From Rhizoclosmatium globosum (Eukaryota; Chytridiomycota; Chytridiomycetes; Chytridiales; Chytriomycetaceae): a stretch of DNA of 64,000 nt. Location of the stretch: assembly GCA_002104985.1 (NCBI GenBank), contig MCGO01000043.1:186001-250000 (forward strand). Direction: 5' to 3'. The position numbers were made by a program, and so were the translations under genes. The number at the start of each line of letters is the position of its first letter. Position 1 is the first letter of the stretch. Below the pieces are notes generated by a model. It was given only the letters and a program-made list of their open reading frames with translations. It made no database searches and had not been told where the DNA came from. Below are positions 54,509 through 64,000 of this stretch, in pieces.

Positions 54509-56511
54509 CTACAACTCATCGTGGCGTTTATTCTCAAGAGTCCGATATTTTTGCAATATAGGATGTACCGATTCATTGAATTCCAACATTCTTTCCCTCA
54601 CTTCGCTCTTTTTGGCCACGCTGTTTGATTTCATCCAAACCTCTGAGTTCCTGATTTCCCCGAGAACAGTACTCTTCTCTTCCATACTGAGCTCCAAATT
54701 AGAAATCTCATGCATCACTGAATACAAATAATCCTCAAATCCAATCCTAGCGTCAATATTTTCGAGGAGGACTTGGTCTTCGTCAAACTTTTCTTCAGCC
54801 TCTTGAATCATACGCTCAAGCTGTTCTTCGTCGATATTCAAAAGGCTGTCGATATTTATCTCACGCAATTTGCCACTCTCTGTGTCCATAGCAGAGACGC
54901 TAACCAGAGCATTGATATCTATTGAAATACCGACCTCAATGTTGGCGATTCCACGTGACGATTTAGTGACTCCTTCCAAAGCGATGCATTCGAGCTTATT
55001 ATTGTTGCGCGCCAAAGCCCGTTCGCCTTGATAGAAGCAGATTGGAGCTGTCCCTTGTTCATCGACTTTGATGGGAAATACATGAGACTTTGATAGCGGG
55101 ATTTGAGTATTTCGCTCGACGATTTTGGTCATAATACCACCGGCTGTCTCGATTCCAAGACTCAAAGGATAGAGATCAAAAGCCAACACTTCCGGATCAC
55201 CAAACATTCCCGAAATTACTCCTCCTTGAATAGCAGTGCCATAAACCACAGCTTGTTCGGGATTGATTCCGTTGAGTACCAGCTTTCGCCCAAAATGCTG
55301 CTCAATCAATTCAACAATCTTGGGAATATTAGTTGATCCACCGACAAGAATAACGTCATTCACTTCCTGTTTTGAGATCCCTCCGTCTTTCAACACCTTA
55401 TCAACGTACACCAACGTTTCTTGGAATAAATCCATATTCAACTCTTCAAACTGACTACGCGTCACAATTTCGCGTAGATCCAGACCATTACAAAAAGATT
55501 CGATTTTGATTTCGACAGATGGTTTTGATGACAATGCAATTTTCGCGGTTTCGGCTTCCTTTCTGAGTTTCTCCATTGCTTGTGGATCTGACCTGCATTG
55601 ATCTGATCCATTCCAGGTCCGATCCATTTTGAGAATAAGATATTCGATCAAACGATTATCAAAGTTTTGACCTCCCAGACGTGTGTTCCCGTTGATTGCA
55701 AGAATTTCCAAAACGCCGTCATCCACTGTCATGACCGCCACATCAAACCTGCTTCCTACAAGATCATACACGACAAAATACTTTTCGAATTCGGATTTGT
55801 TTAGGTTGTACGCTATGGCGGCTGCTGTTGGTTCGTTGATAAGGCGAATGATATTCAACCCTGCCATCTCGCCTGCGTTCTTTATGGCTTGTCGCTGTGC
55901 GTCGTTGAAATAAGCTGGAACTGATATCAATGCATTTGTGACATTTTGTCCAAGAAACTCGTTGGCTGTTGCTTTGATATATTGCAGATAGATGGCCAGT
56001 ATTTCTTCCGGCGTAAAGAGCTTCGTAACTCCTGCCTCTTCAACTTGAATTTTCGAATATCCGTTTTCATCGCTAAGAGTTTTGAACGGATACATGCTCA
56101 AATCAGTCTGGACGTCTTTATCGATGAACTTGTGACCAACCAGTCGATTCACAGCAAAGATTGTGTTAGCTGGGTTGAGCAAAGATTGGTTTTTGGCGGC
56201 CTCTCCGACTAACCGATGTCCGTCAGGAGTGAAGGCGATGTAAGAGGGAATGCATTCGTTTCCTTGGCTGTCAGTGATGATATCGAGACGGTCATTTCTG
56301 TAAACGCCGACACGGCTATAGCAAATATCAGCGAGAATGGTATCAGGATTGGCGTTAGGCGCTGGCTGTACCTGTTTGTAAAGCCCAGGTCGATTCCAAT
56401 GACAGGCTGAAGGGTCTTGTCATACAAATCATTTCCAGGTGGAGGACACGCTAGTACAAAGCAGTGAGAAATAGATAGGACCACGAAGACGAATGCGGCG
56501 ATTTGCTTCAT
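54509..56511 (-). CDS. Divergent ER Hsp70 (BiP/Kar2 paralog) ending in HDEL
   Basis: Starts MKQIAAFVFVVLSISHCFVL, a signal peptide, and ends ENKRHDEL, the ER retrieval signal. It is about 650 residues, close to BiP length. The nucleotide-binding domain is recognisable (GEAAKNQ, NEPTAAAIAYNL, DVILVGGSTNIPKI, YPLSLGIETAGG). The phosphate loops are degenerate, however: phosphate-1 reads GIDLGFTNSR where GIDLGTTYS is usual, and phosphate-2 reads VYDLVGSRFDVAV where DLGGGTFDV is usual, so the catalytic Thr is Arg. The substrate domain is diverged (IPLSKSHVFPIKV, GVTKSSRGIANIEVGISIDI). One intron (about 56319-56381) follows TNS. It is probably an ATPase-impaired ER paralog with a specialised or regulatory role; I see no stop or frameshift. 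Confidence 0.85.
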
Positions 56512-56698
56512 GTCGCGTGGAAGAACCAAACGTTTTTCTGGAATTTCAATGAAAAAGTATGGGTTTAACATATCATGTGTACATTTCCAATATCCTGAGG
56601 GCATTGTGCGTTTCGTGCACTTGAGCACCTACTAGTCAACCATCTTTAAGGGTTGAGTTCAAGACTTTATTGTGAGATGAACGAAGGAAAAGACACGC

Positions 56699-57328
56699 TT
56701 AATTCAACTTATGTTCAAGCTTGAGTGCAATTAAGAGAACTGGAATCACAGAAGCGAATTCGCACCACCGTTCGCCAATATAGTGAGTCTTGTACATTGC
56801 AAGCACGAACGAAACCAGGTTAATGGCCAGTAACGTAACATTCAGAGGACTTGGAAAGTTTTCGTACATCAAGACACTGAATGTTGCCAAGAATAGAGCG
56901 TAGAAAGGCGATCCATACTTTTGATCGTTCCACTTCCAATACAGGAGCTTTGTGGTAGGATCCGTGACAGTATAATCGACCACATCCCAAATATAGATGG
57001 TATACGCAATAGCCAAAGGCGTGTAAATTGAAACCAAGAGCCAAGAAGCCCGTCCCAAGCGACCTTCATATTTGCTGATCAAAATTGCGAGCACGATAGG
57101 CTGCAAGTGGTTCGTAATCATAGCAACTTTAGTAACGATCCAGTTTGAGTTAGATCGCTTGTTGTGGTCCCAAAAGAACCAGTCGTAGAGTTGCATGAGC
57201 CCAACAAAGAAGAAGAAGCCAGCGCAGATCTTGTGGGAAGCGACATCACCCGTCAAGTTGTATTCGATGGCAGTTGTCACAATGTTGATCAAGAAGTTTG
57301 CACGGGAGACGTCCTTGTTGTAGCACAT
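56699..57328 (-). CDS. Multi-pass membrane protein, DUF5765-like
   Basis: Single exon of 209 codons from MCYNKDVSRANFLINIVTTA. It has about six or seven hydrophobic segments (KICAGFFFFVGLMQLYDWFF, LQPIVLAILIS, SWLLVSIYTPLAIAYTIYIW, YALFLATFSVLMY, NVTLLAINLVSFVLAMY, FASVIPVLLIAL). The start Met-Cys, the FVGLMQLxDxxFW pattern and the Trp-Cys near the end (GERWCEF) recall the DUF5765 family, which I associate with large DNA viruses and algae or protists. Function unknown. It is divergent from CIA1, with 48 bp between start codons. Confidence 0.6.
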   Translation of the reverse strand: MCYNKDVSRANFLINIVTTAIEYNLTGDVASHKICAGFFFFVGLMQLYDWFFWDHNKRSNSNWIVTKVAMITNHLQPIVLAILISKYEGRLGRASWLLVSIYTPLAIAYTIYIWDVVDYTVTDPTTKLLYWKWNDQKYGSPFYALFLATFSVLMYENFPSPLNVTLLAINLVSFVLAMYKTHYIGERWCEFASVIPVLLIALKLEHKLN

Positions 57329-57376
57329 CCGTGTCTAATTCTTTTTAGTTTATCGATTTGATTTTGTTCTTATCAA

Positions 57377-58883
57377 ATGTCTCTTCTCGCAACACTGTCC
57401 GGGCACAGCGACCGAGTGTGGCATGCGGCCTGGCACCCGTCGCAGCTTCAATTAGTCACGTGCGGGGGCGACAAGGCCGTGCGCGTGTGGACTTCAAACG
57501 AAACAACTTCAACTTCAACTTCGAAGGAAGCAACGTGGACTCAATCGGCTTCAATCGACGACGCCCACAAACGAACGGTCCGCGCAGTCGCCTTTTCGCC
57601 CGATGCGACGCTGTTGACGAGTGCCGGCTTCGATGGCGCAACGGCGATTTGGGAAAGTGTTGGTGGCAGTGGTGCGTGTCGGTGTTTCTTTGCCCTCCCT
57701 TCACACTAAAACTAAAACTATACCTATTAGAGTTCGAATGCGTGGCTACCCTCGAAGGACACGAGAACGAAGTAAAGTCTATCGCCTGGTCCGCCTCGGG
57801 CTCCCTCCTTGCCACTTGCTCCCGTGACAAATCCGTCTGGATCTGGGAGTCTCTTGGAGACGGTGACTTTGAATGTATCGCTGTTCTCCATGAACACTCT
57901 CAGGACGTTAAAATGGTGGCTTGGAATCCTAGGCGTGAGATTCTTGCATCGGCCAGTTATGATGATACCATCAAGATTTGGAGGGATAAAGATGACGTAT
58001 GTATTTTGACTGTCTAGTGAGATAAGGACTGAGTGCGAAGGACGAGTGGGGGGTGTGCACCATGAGTGAGGTAGAAACGGAAGAACGAATGGATGAACTA
58101 AACACTCGAGTGTCCGGTAGAAATGAAGAATGAGTGGAGTAAGAATGAGAATCGACGGCGTTGGAGGAATTTTGATGATGTTGGGGATTGATTATTCAAA
58201 AGTGAAGCTTTTTTGAATGATGTGGACAATTTGTTGGAGACTGACAGCGAGCGAAGCGAGCATGAAATACGATGGAGTCACAAGGAGTGGCATGGCGGTA
58301 TATCAAGAGAATCGAACATCAAAATGGGCCAAGTCGACGAATGCTTATGATAGACTACTAACTGTATAGCATAGGATTGGTACTGCAGCGACACACTTAA
58401 AGGCCACACTTCCACTGTTTGGGGCATTGATTTCGACGAGACTGGAGATTACATTGGTAAATCGCGAATTTTCTCTCAATTGTTCACCGCTAACTATTTC
58501 TCACCGCAGCATCTGTTGGCGATGACAAATCCCTGAAAATCTGGCACAATGCCAACATTTCTGATGCGTTCACTCCATATAAATGCATCTCATCCACACC
58601 ATCCATCCATACGCGTGCAGTGTATTCTGTTTCTTGGTCCAAGACTCATGGCAAGATTGCTACTTGCAGTGGAGACAATTATATCCGTGTGTTTGAAGTA
58701 GATGCAAACAAGACGGCTGTCAAGATGATTGCCGAAATTCCCAATGCACACGGCGATTTTGATGTTAACTCTGTACGATGGTGTCCTCTTGCGGAACATG
58801 GACATTTACTGGCATCTGCTGGAGATGATGGGAATGTGAAAGTGTGGAGTTTTAAAGGCATTGTTGATTCAAATTCAAAGTAA
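57377..58883 (+). CDS. CIA1: Cia1/CIAO1, WD40 subunit of the cytosolic Fe-S targeting complex
   Basis: Seven WD40 blades: [107 protein letters not shown], and [15 protein letters not shown]. It ends [14 protein letters not shown]. Blade spacing, the [19 protein letters not shown] insert and length match Cia1/CIAO1, which works with Mms19 and Cia2 to deliver Fe-S clusters to cytosolic and nuclear proteins. Introns are 57672-57730, 57997-58374 and about 58457-58508. The middle intron is 378 nt, far longer than any other I see here. Confidence 0.9.
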
Positions 58884-59091
58884 AACTCTATTTATGCCGC
58901 TGAATTGTGAGTGCTGTGCTTACTTTCTCAAGTGTGATGAACTAGTGGCGATGACGTATGTTAATACCCATGAGGGTAAGTTTGGAAAGTGATTTCTGTG
59001 GATATGGAGATCTTCAGGTTTGTAAAAATACCGAAGGTTAACCACAAAAGTTACCTCAAGCAACCATCGCCCTATTCAAGGCTCCTCTACC

Positions 59092-60693
59092 ATGTCTTCC
59101 AAGAGCTATATTCAAATTCCAAGAACATCTCGCTTTGCAATTGTTGGCGCTGGTCCAGCTGGCGTCCACTTTGCTCATCTCTTGGCAAAACAGGGCTTCA
59201 ACAACATTACCGTGCTCGAAGCTGACGACCACGTTGGTGGCAAGTCATTCACTGTAACTGAGGGTAATATTCCTTACGACATGGGTACAGTGCTCCTGAC
59301 AACTTCAACGTGAGTTGTACCATTGTCATCTTAAATACAAGACCCTTAAATCACTCACTACAGGTATGGCCCCGTCTTTGACTTACTTGAAAACGAAGAC
59401 CCAGAAAACAAGCCAGTACCTTTCCCAGATTCTCCCAAGAAGAACTACTGCGTGATTATGGGATCTTCTCAAACTGGAGTTTCAGACAAGGACAACAAGA
59501 CGTTCACAGACCGCCGAGTCTGGTCTCTAAAACAAACAATGCTTGATTCTGTTCCTGCATTCCTTCGACCAATCACCCCCCTCATGTTTCCAGGAATCAA
59601 AATCTTACTCGCTGCACGCAGATACAGAGCTCTTCACGAAAAGATTTTCGGTGGGAAATTTAAGTACGGAATGCCGCCAAGCCCTCCCTCTGATTGGTCC
59701 CTGCTGAATATGACTGCTCTCCAATTTTTGGAGAAACATCGGTTGAAGGCTCTGATAGCCATGTTTCGTATTTCGGTGCAGTTGAATGGATACGGGGTTT
59801 TGGAATCTATTCCAGCGTTTTACGCAATTTGGTGGATGCATCCAGATTTAGTGGATCAGTCTTGCCGTGCGCATTTGCAGAAAAAGCCGATTTTATTTGG
59901 AACATCCAAAGGGTTTCAGCATTTGTGGGAGACGATTGCTGCAAAGTTGTCGGTCGAGAAGGGAGTGAAATTTTTGGTGAATGCTCCTGTGTCCAAGGTT
60001 ACGAGACATCCGGATTCTACTGCAACGGTGGAATACACTCAAAATGGGATACTCGGAAATTTGGATGTTGATTATGTGGTCATGGCTGTGGACCTCTCGA
60101 AATACGTCAACATTATCCCAAAGTTGACGTCAGTCGAGAGCAAACTCTTCACCACACAATACACGTCAAGCGTCTACGCTTCCACGTTGTACAAGTCTGA
60201 TCCAGGTCCCTTTGAGTTTCCCATGGAAATGTTTCCTGACAGAATGACTCCAATTGCAAAGTTTGATGAATCTGCTGGAAACTTTGGGCATTGCCATACG
60301 TACAGAAATGCACGTTTGATGCTTCGCCCTCGCCCAGATAAAGGAAACGTAACTTGGGGTCCTGACGCGCTGGGGCGACAGCAACGCGTTGCTTATCAAT
60401 TCTTGGATCGTCCATTGCAAGACGCTGTAATAGAAGCCAAGAATTTCACACAAAAGCTTCGAGGAGATTTTGAAATCGCTGGACATTCCAACGTTGAAAT
60501 CAAGGTCCAAAAAACGTGGAATTACTTCCCAAGATTCACTCAACAAGGATTGATTGAGGAAATTCCATGGAAGATTAAGGAAATTCAAGGAGATACGAAT
60601 ACTTTCTGGCTTGGGAGCTCTGTTTGTTTCGAAAGTGTTGCGGACGTTGTAGCTTACAATATCGAACTTATGAATCGTATCCAAGTTGTTTAA
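59092..60693 (+). CDS. FAD-dependent amine-oxidase-like oxidoreductase
   Basis: From MSSKSYIQIPRTSRFAIVGA there is a Rossmann dinucleotide motif (VGAGPAGVHFAHLLAKQGF) with the acidic strand end (VLEADDHVGGKS), typical of flavin amine oxidases and monooxygenase-like proteins. One intron (about 59310-59364) precedes YGPVFDLL. The long second exon carries AIWWMHPDLVDQSCRAHLQK, GTSKGFQHLWETIAAKLSVE and a GHSNVEIKVQKTWNYFPRF segment. It ends WLGSSVCFESVADVVAYNIE. The substrate is unknown. No signal peptide or membrane anchor is evident. Confidence 0.75.
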
Positions 60694-60712
60694 TAACACG
60701 CAAAAAATAAAA

Positions 60713-61542
60713 TCACATGATTTCGCATGCAGTGATAACAGCAACCATGGCTCCTTCACCCAACTTTGCCTCAAGTTCAGAATGCGAACACAACTCCTCC
60801 AAACTCATTGCAACAGCTGTTCCAACAATGAATGCACATTCTTCCAATGAAGACCAGATCATTGTGTCCTTGTCAATGCCACCCTTCTCAGTCAATAGTT
60901 GCAACGTGGCATTGTTTGAAGTATAGGCGAATTCGGCAATTTGCTCTCTTTCGGAACTTTCCTCCTTGCGGGTAATGACTGCATCCTGGTGCCTCCCAAG
61001 AATGTAGATGTGTTTGTTACCCTCTTTTGCAACCCACTCATACTTGTAACCAACCTTATATGGGTTAATAAATTCACCACGAAAGCCGGTCCCATTGAAT
61101 GGATCATCGAAGACTTTCATAGTGTATTCAGTGGTTGCAGAAGGGCTTGCAGCCAGACGAAACAACTGCTTGCGGGGAGGAGATGAAGCCGAGACTACAG
61201 CATTTCTGCGTTGATCATGAATGATCCAAGTCATGTTCCGTTCAATTGGACTGATGGGTCGGTGGCTAAATTTGAATATGTCGTCGCCGCCAGATTTTTG
61301 GAGGATGAAGGACCGGAACCCGTTGGAGCCGACGACTTTGCAGGTAAGGTAGGAAGTATCGTAGTAAGGAGCTGGATAGATGTGGGTTGTGATCCTGGAG
61401 TCAAAGCTGGGACACCAAAATGGAGGGCTTTGGGAAGATGATGGATTGAGCTGTGGAGATCATAGAGAGGCGGGGCTTCCTTTGTGGACAACGTATCAAT
61501 AAGCTTGTCCTCTTTCTTGGAAGTAGTGCTGTTGCTTAACAT
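60713..61542 (-). CDS. Probable tubby/LURP-one-type protein
   Basis: The upstream part from the ATG at 61542 (MLSNSTTSKKEDKLIDTLST, Pro/Ser-rich) runs into VQLNGT near 61232, where a one-base shift leads to TWIIHDQRRNAVVSASSPPR. The C-terminal region has alternating beta-type segments (YTMKVFDDPFNGTGFRGEF, KYEWVAKEGNKHIYILGR, EQIAEFAYTSNNATLQLL) and a final hydrophobic helix (CAFIVGTAVAMSLEEL), which fits the scramblase/tubby-like fold common in fungal DUF6593-type proteins. The frame shift is probably a missing A in the GGAAC(A)ATG context. Function is unknown. It is convergent with the FAD gene, with 19 bp between stops. Confidence 0.45.
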
Positions 61543-62334
61543 TGAGTGTTTTGATTGATTGCTTTTTGATTGCCACAAAACCAATTTGTTGCTTTCCAAA
61601 AACTAAGCCCATATGCCGTCTTTGCCGCTAATGAAAATCTGCAAACAAAATAAAGGAAAGTTTCTATTGCGCGCGCAGCGCCAAATCGAATTTTGAGCAG
61701 AAAATCTGCGCGCAGAAAAAGGAGATGAAAACCTGCGTCAACCAATCAGATGCCAGGATCCTAGCTCCTCCACTAACTTGATTCCAAATATCCCGAAAGA
61801 CAATGAATAAATCAAGCGTGTTACCAACATTCTACAATTCCAAGCTATTCTTTTTTAAATGCGAATCTTGACCAATTAATGTAATTGGAACTTTGGCTGA
61901 TCGACATATTTCGACTTTTCAAAAAGGTGGACTAGATGGCCTCATTTGACTTCCATGAAGTAAGACATAAATGAACATATATAAACAAAATGCCTTTACT
62001 TTGATCCTGCTTTTAGCTGCAGCCCTGAGGTGTATGGCAAGTATGCGTGAATACAAAAACCTCGGAAGACTCAGATCAAAAAAGGACGCAAAAATCCGAT
62101 TTTGAACAAAACAGACAATATATTCTTTGTCTTTCACATTTGGTGCCTTGGAGGATTAGAAATCAAGTTCCCACGAAATATGTCGATTACAAATAAGATT
62201 TACAGCTTTGGAACTGGGCACTAACTTGGCAGAAGAGCAGGTACAAAACAGAGATTTTCAAAACAGACAGGGAAAGCACAAAAGCGCGTCAGTTTCCACC
62301 AGATTCCATCTCAAACAAATCCAAACAAACTAGA
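61543..62334. other. Intergenic region, no gene seen
   Basis: About 790 bp without a recognisable coding or RNA feature. It contains a GCGCGC-rich patch around 61669-61713 with repeated TTGCGCGCAG/TGCGCGCAGAA motifs, and a downstream AT-rich portion. It presumably carries upstream sequence for the tubby-like gene and for the secreted protein at 62335. Confidence 0.4.
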
Positions 62335-62901
62335 ATGAAGCTCTTTACACTCCTTGCCATCTTTGTAGCCCTCATTGCCACAGCAAACGCCGCCGCAGTT
62401 CCTCCACCAAGTCTCCGTGGACCTGTGGACCAACCTGGCCCGGATGCTCCCAAAAATGGCATACCAGGAGAAAATGGCCCCATCATAAACGGTCCCAACG
62501 ACGGTCCCATAAACAACTCACCTGAAAAGGAGAGACCAGGCGCTGGAGATACATGGGACGAACATCATCGCCACCATCACCACCATCACAAGGATTCTTT
62601 GGATAAAACTGCGGGGCCAATACCAAGACTCGGTGGACCTGCAGATCAACCTGGTCCCGACTTTCCCAAAAATGATATGCCTGCCAAGGGGCACGACGAT
62701 GGAGGCCAACACCGTGGCCACAAGGATACGTTGGATGACAAAGATTCTGTGCAAAATGATGGAAATTGGCACCATGGAAATTGGCACCATGGAAACAGCC
62801 CAAGTGACAAGTATGATCGTCCTCGCCGTACAGAAGACAAATGGAATCATGAACACGAGAAGAAGGAAGAATTCAAGCATCATCACGGAAGAACTCATTA
62901 G
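62335..62901 (+). CDS. Secreted His/Gly/Pro-rich protein with internal repeat
   Basis: 188 codons from MKLFTLLAIFVALIATANAA, a strong signal peptide. The mature protein contains two copies of a 17-residue unit (RGPVDQPGPDAPKNGIP and GGPADQPGPDFPKNDMP). Each is followed by a His-rich segment (EHHRHHHHHHKDS and GHDDGGQHRGHKD), then a GNWHHGNWHHGNS repeat and a charged His-rich tail. There is no Cys and no catalytic motif. His clusters suggest binding of Zn, Ni or Cu in the wall or outside the cell. Related in style to the gene at 63452. Confidence 0.7.
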   Translation: MKLFTLLAIFVALIATANAAAVPPPSLRGPVDQPGPDAPKNGIPGENGPIINGPNDGPINNSPEKERPGAGDTWDEHHRHHHHHHKDSLDKTAGPIPRLGGPADQPGPDFPKNDMPAKGHDDGGQHRGHKDTLDDKDSVQNDGNWHHGNWHHGNSPSDKYDRPRRTEDKWNHEHEKKEEFKHHHGRTH

Positions 62902-63451
62902 GCGCTTTAAATTTTCAATATTTGTACAGTTTGTCATTTAATCCTTTCCTAATAAATTCGTGTTAATTCTGTTTGAGAAATCCGAGTCCGACACACGAAA
63001 TGCGACAGGCAGCGACCCTGTCTTCTTGAGATAAAACTGTCGCGAAGACTGTGTCAGAAAGGAAGGAGAGTGACAAGGACGACTGTTCCTTCCATGTCGC
63101 CCACCAAATCACAACCTCACAACTCTGCATGAAATATTGTCAGAGGGAAAGGGTCAAAGACGTCAAAGATGTCAAAAACGCCAAGAATATTATTCTATTT
63201 GGTCGAGAAATGTTTAATAGGTAGTATCTTTTGTTATTTGTCTCTTACCATAACAAGTTTTCTCATGCTTTCCAATTAGCAAAAGAGAAAACAGTAGAAG
63301 AGAACCAGTTGCAAAAACAATGCCAAGACAATGTGCCAAGACCACAACATGCCGAAACAGCGTTTTGTTCTGTTGTCGCAATTTCCAAACAAAAAAATTA
63401 ATAAAAGCACGTCTTTCCGCAGCTCTCCGTCAAAAAACCCCATTCCCAAAA
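62902..63451. other. Intergenic region between the two secreted-protein genes
   Basis: Contains an AATAAA-like signal (62952) shortly after the first gene and direct repeats GTCAAAGACGTCAAAGATGTCAAAAACG at 63153-63180 (three GTCAAA units). No coding or RNA gene seen. Confidence 0.4.
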
Positions 63452-63811
63452 ATGAAAGTCTCTGCCATCATTCTCTTCCTCTCAGCTGCAGTTGCAGTCT
63501 CCGCTGTCGCTCTCCCCAAGAAACCTGAGAATGAACACCACCACGCGCCTGAGCACACCGCCAACTGGCCAAAACACACTAAGCGTTCTGATTGGTCGCG
63601 TGACCACCACCCCAAGAAATCTGACTGGGACGCTCCTCACAAGCCAAAGAAGTCAGACAGTAAGGAAAAGAGAGACTACGACCGTCACGAAGATGGCCAT
63701 CACGAACATGACCGTCACCACGATGGCCATCGCGAAGATGACCATCACGACGATGGCCATCGCGGCGATGACCGTCATTCTCACCACAAGAACGGTTCTC
63801 CCAACAAGTGA
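63452..63811 (+). CDS. Secreted His/Asp-rich protein with dibasic-bounded repeats
   Basis: 119 codons from MKVSAIILFLSAAVAVSAVA, a signal peptide. After HTKR there are repeated segments that begin SD and end in a dibasic pair: SDWSRDHHPKK, SDWDAPHKPKK, SDSKEKR. These look like substrates for a Kex2-type protease. The C terminus is a run of DGH/RxDDH units (HEDGHHEHDRHHDGHREDDH) likely to bind divalent metal. The upstream sequence is probably 5' UTR; the ATG at 63452 is chosen because it gives the signal peptide. Confidence 0.7.
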   Translation: MKVSAIILFLSAAVAVSAVALPKKPENEHHHAPEHTANWPKHTKRSDWSRDHHPKKSDWDAPHKPKKSDSKEKRDYDRHEDGHHEHDRHHDGHREDDHHDDGHRGDDRHSHHKNGSPNK

Positions 63812-64000
63812 ACTGGGTGTTGTTGTTTTTTTGAATGTTATTCTTATTTCTTTATGTAGTGCTGTTTTAGGAATATAAACGATATCTCTTTATATAATTG
63901 GAAGAGTGTTTGACGCGTTTGACTCGGATTAGTAATTCAGTTGCTAGTGTAGGAGATGAGTGACGAAGTGTATAGATGGATTCCAGAATGTTCTATTTGA
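63812..64000. other. Downstream intergenic end of window
   Basis: 3' flank of the secreted His/Asp-rich gene. No feature is recognised before the window ends. Confidence 0.3.

Noticed and set aside
58173..58245. C/D-box snoRNA in the CIA1 intron
   Set aside because: The C-like and D-like boxes lack a complementary terminal stem and the first base of the C box is off-consensus; kept only as a question about the long intron.
57997..58374. Separate small gene inside the CIA1 intron (ATGAGTGAGG at 58063)
   Set aside because: The frame is only about 23 codons and has no supporting feature.

Overview
The window reads as nuclear DNA of an early-diverging fungus, most likely a chytrid. It is a patchwork of closely packed, intron-containing genes on both strands. 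Introns are mostly 40-110 nt with GT-AG ends. The gene content is fungal: a class III GH18 chitinase, zuotin, Utp10, Gaa1, Rft1, a DUF3431 protein and an endoglycoceramidase, together with leucine-rich-repeat proteins of a type I associate with chytrids. The species assignment is inference; the eukaryotic, fungal character is well supported.

Layout. 1-13.5 kb is a transposon-rich, gene-poor block. It holds a PIF/Harbinger-type element (3018-6572) with terminal inverted repeats, a decayed Myb/SANT-like gene and a decayed DDE transposase. A poly(A)-tailed retroposon with a 15-bp target duplication is inserted in that transposase. Next comes a pogo-like DDE element (6684-9619), then about 3.9 kb with no recognisable gene. 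13.5-17.7 kb holds a membrane-anchored chitinase, a DUF3431 protein and an alpha/beta hydrolase. 17.9-26.8 kb holds a GNAT acetyltransferase, cyclophilin A and the large ribosome-biogenesis gene UTP10. 26.9-34.9 kb holds endoglycoceramidase, an intracellular LRR protein, an unrecognised toroid-like protein, two tandem GPI-type LRR paralogs and a small PH-like protein. 35-44.3 kb holds zuotin, GAA1, a membrane-anchored GH3 glucosidase, a small CDK-site-rich protein and RFT1. 44.3-54.5 kb is a rearranged zone: a dispersed repeat, an unrecognised gene, an RFT1-NDK chimeric pseudogene, another unrecognised gene, a 13-unit 181/182-bp tandem array and an intact mitochondrial-type NDK. 54.5-64 kb holds a divergent ER Hsp70 ending in HDEL, a membrane protein of the DUF5765 type, CIA1/CIAO1, an FAD oxidoreductase, a tubby/LURP-like protein and two secreted histidine-rich proteins.

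Functional themes. ER and secretory biology is prominent (Gaa1, Rft1, the BiP-like protein, chitinase, GH3, endoglycoceramidase, GPI-type LRR proteins), but there is no sign of a co-regulated cluster. Gene spacing is very tight: divergent start codons lie 28 bp (cyclophilin/UTP10) and 48 bp (DUF5765-type/CIA1) apart, and one stop and the next start on the same strand are 7 bp apart.

The most notable signals are the RFT1-NDK chimera, whose structure fits the junction of a tandem duplication, with a 478-bp identical tract that looks like gene conversion; the higher-order structure of the 181/182-bp array; the HDEL-tagged Hsp70 with degenerate phosphate-binding loops; and a secreted protein with dibasic-flanked repeats. 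Several conserved single-copy genes (zuotin, UTP10, the DUF3431 gene) carry apparent 1-nt frameshifts, so either the assembly has indel errors or these genes are decaying. Coordinates of multi-exon genes run from start codon to stop codon and include introns.
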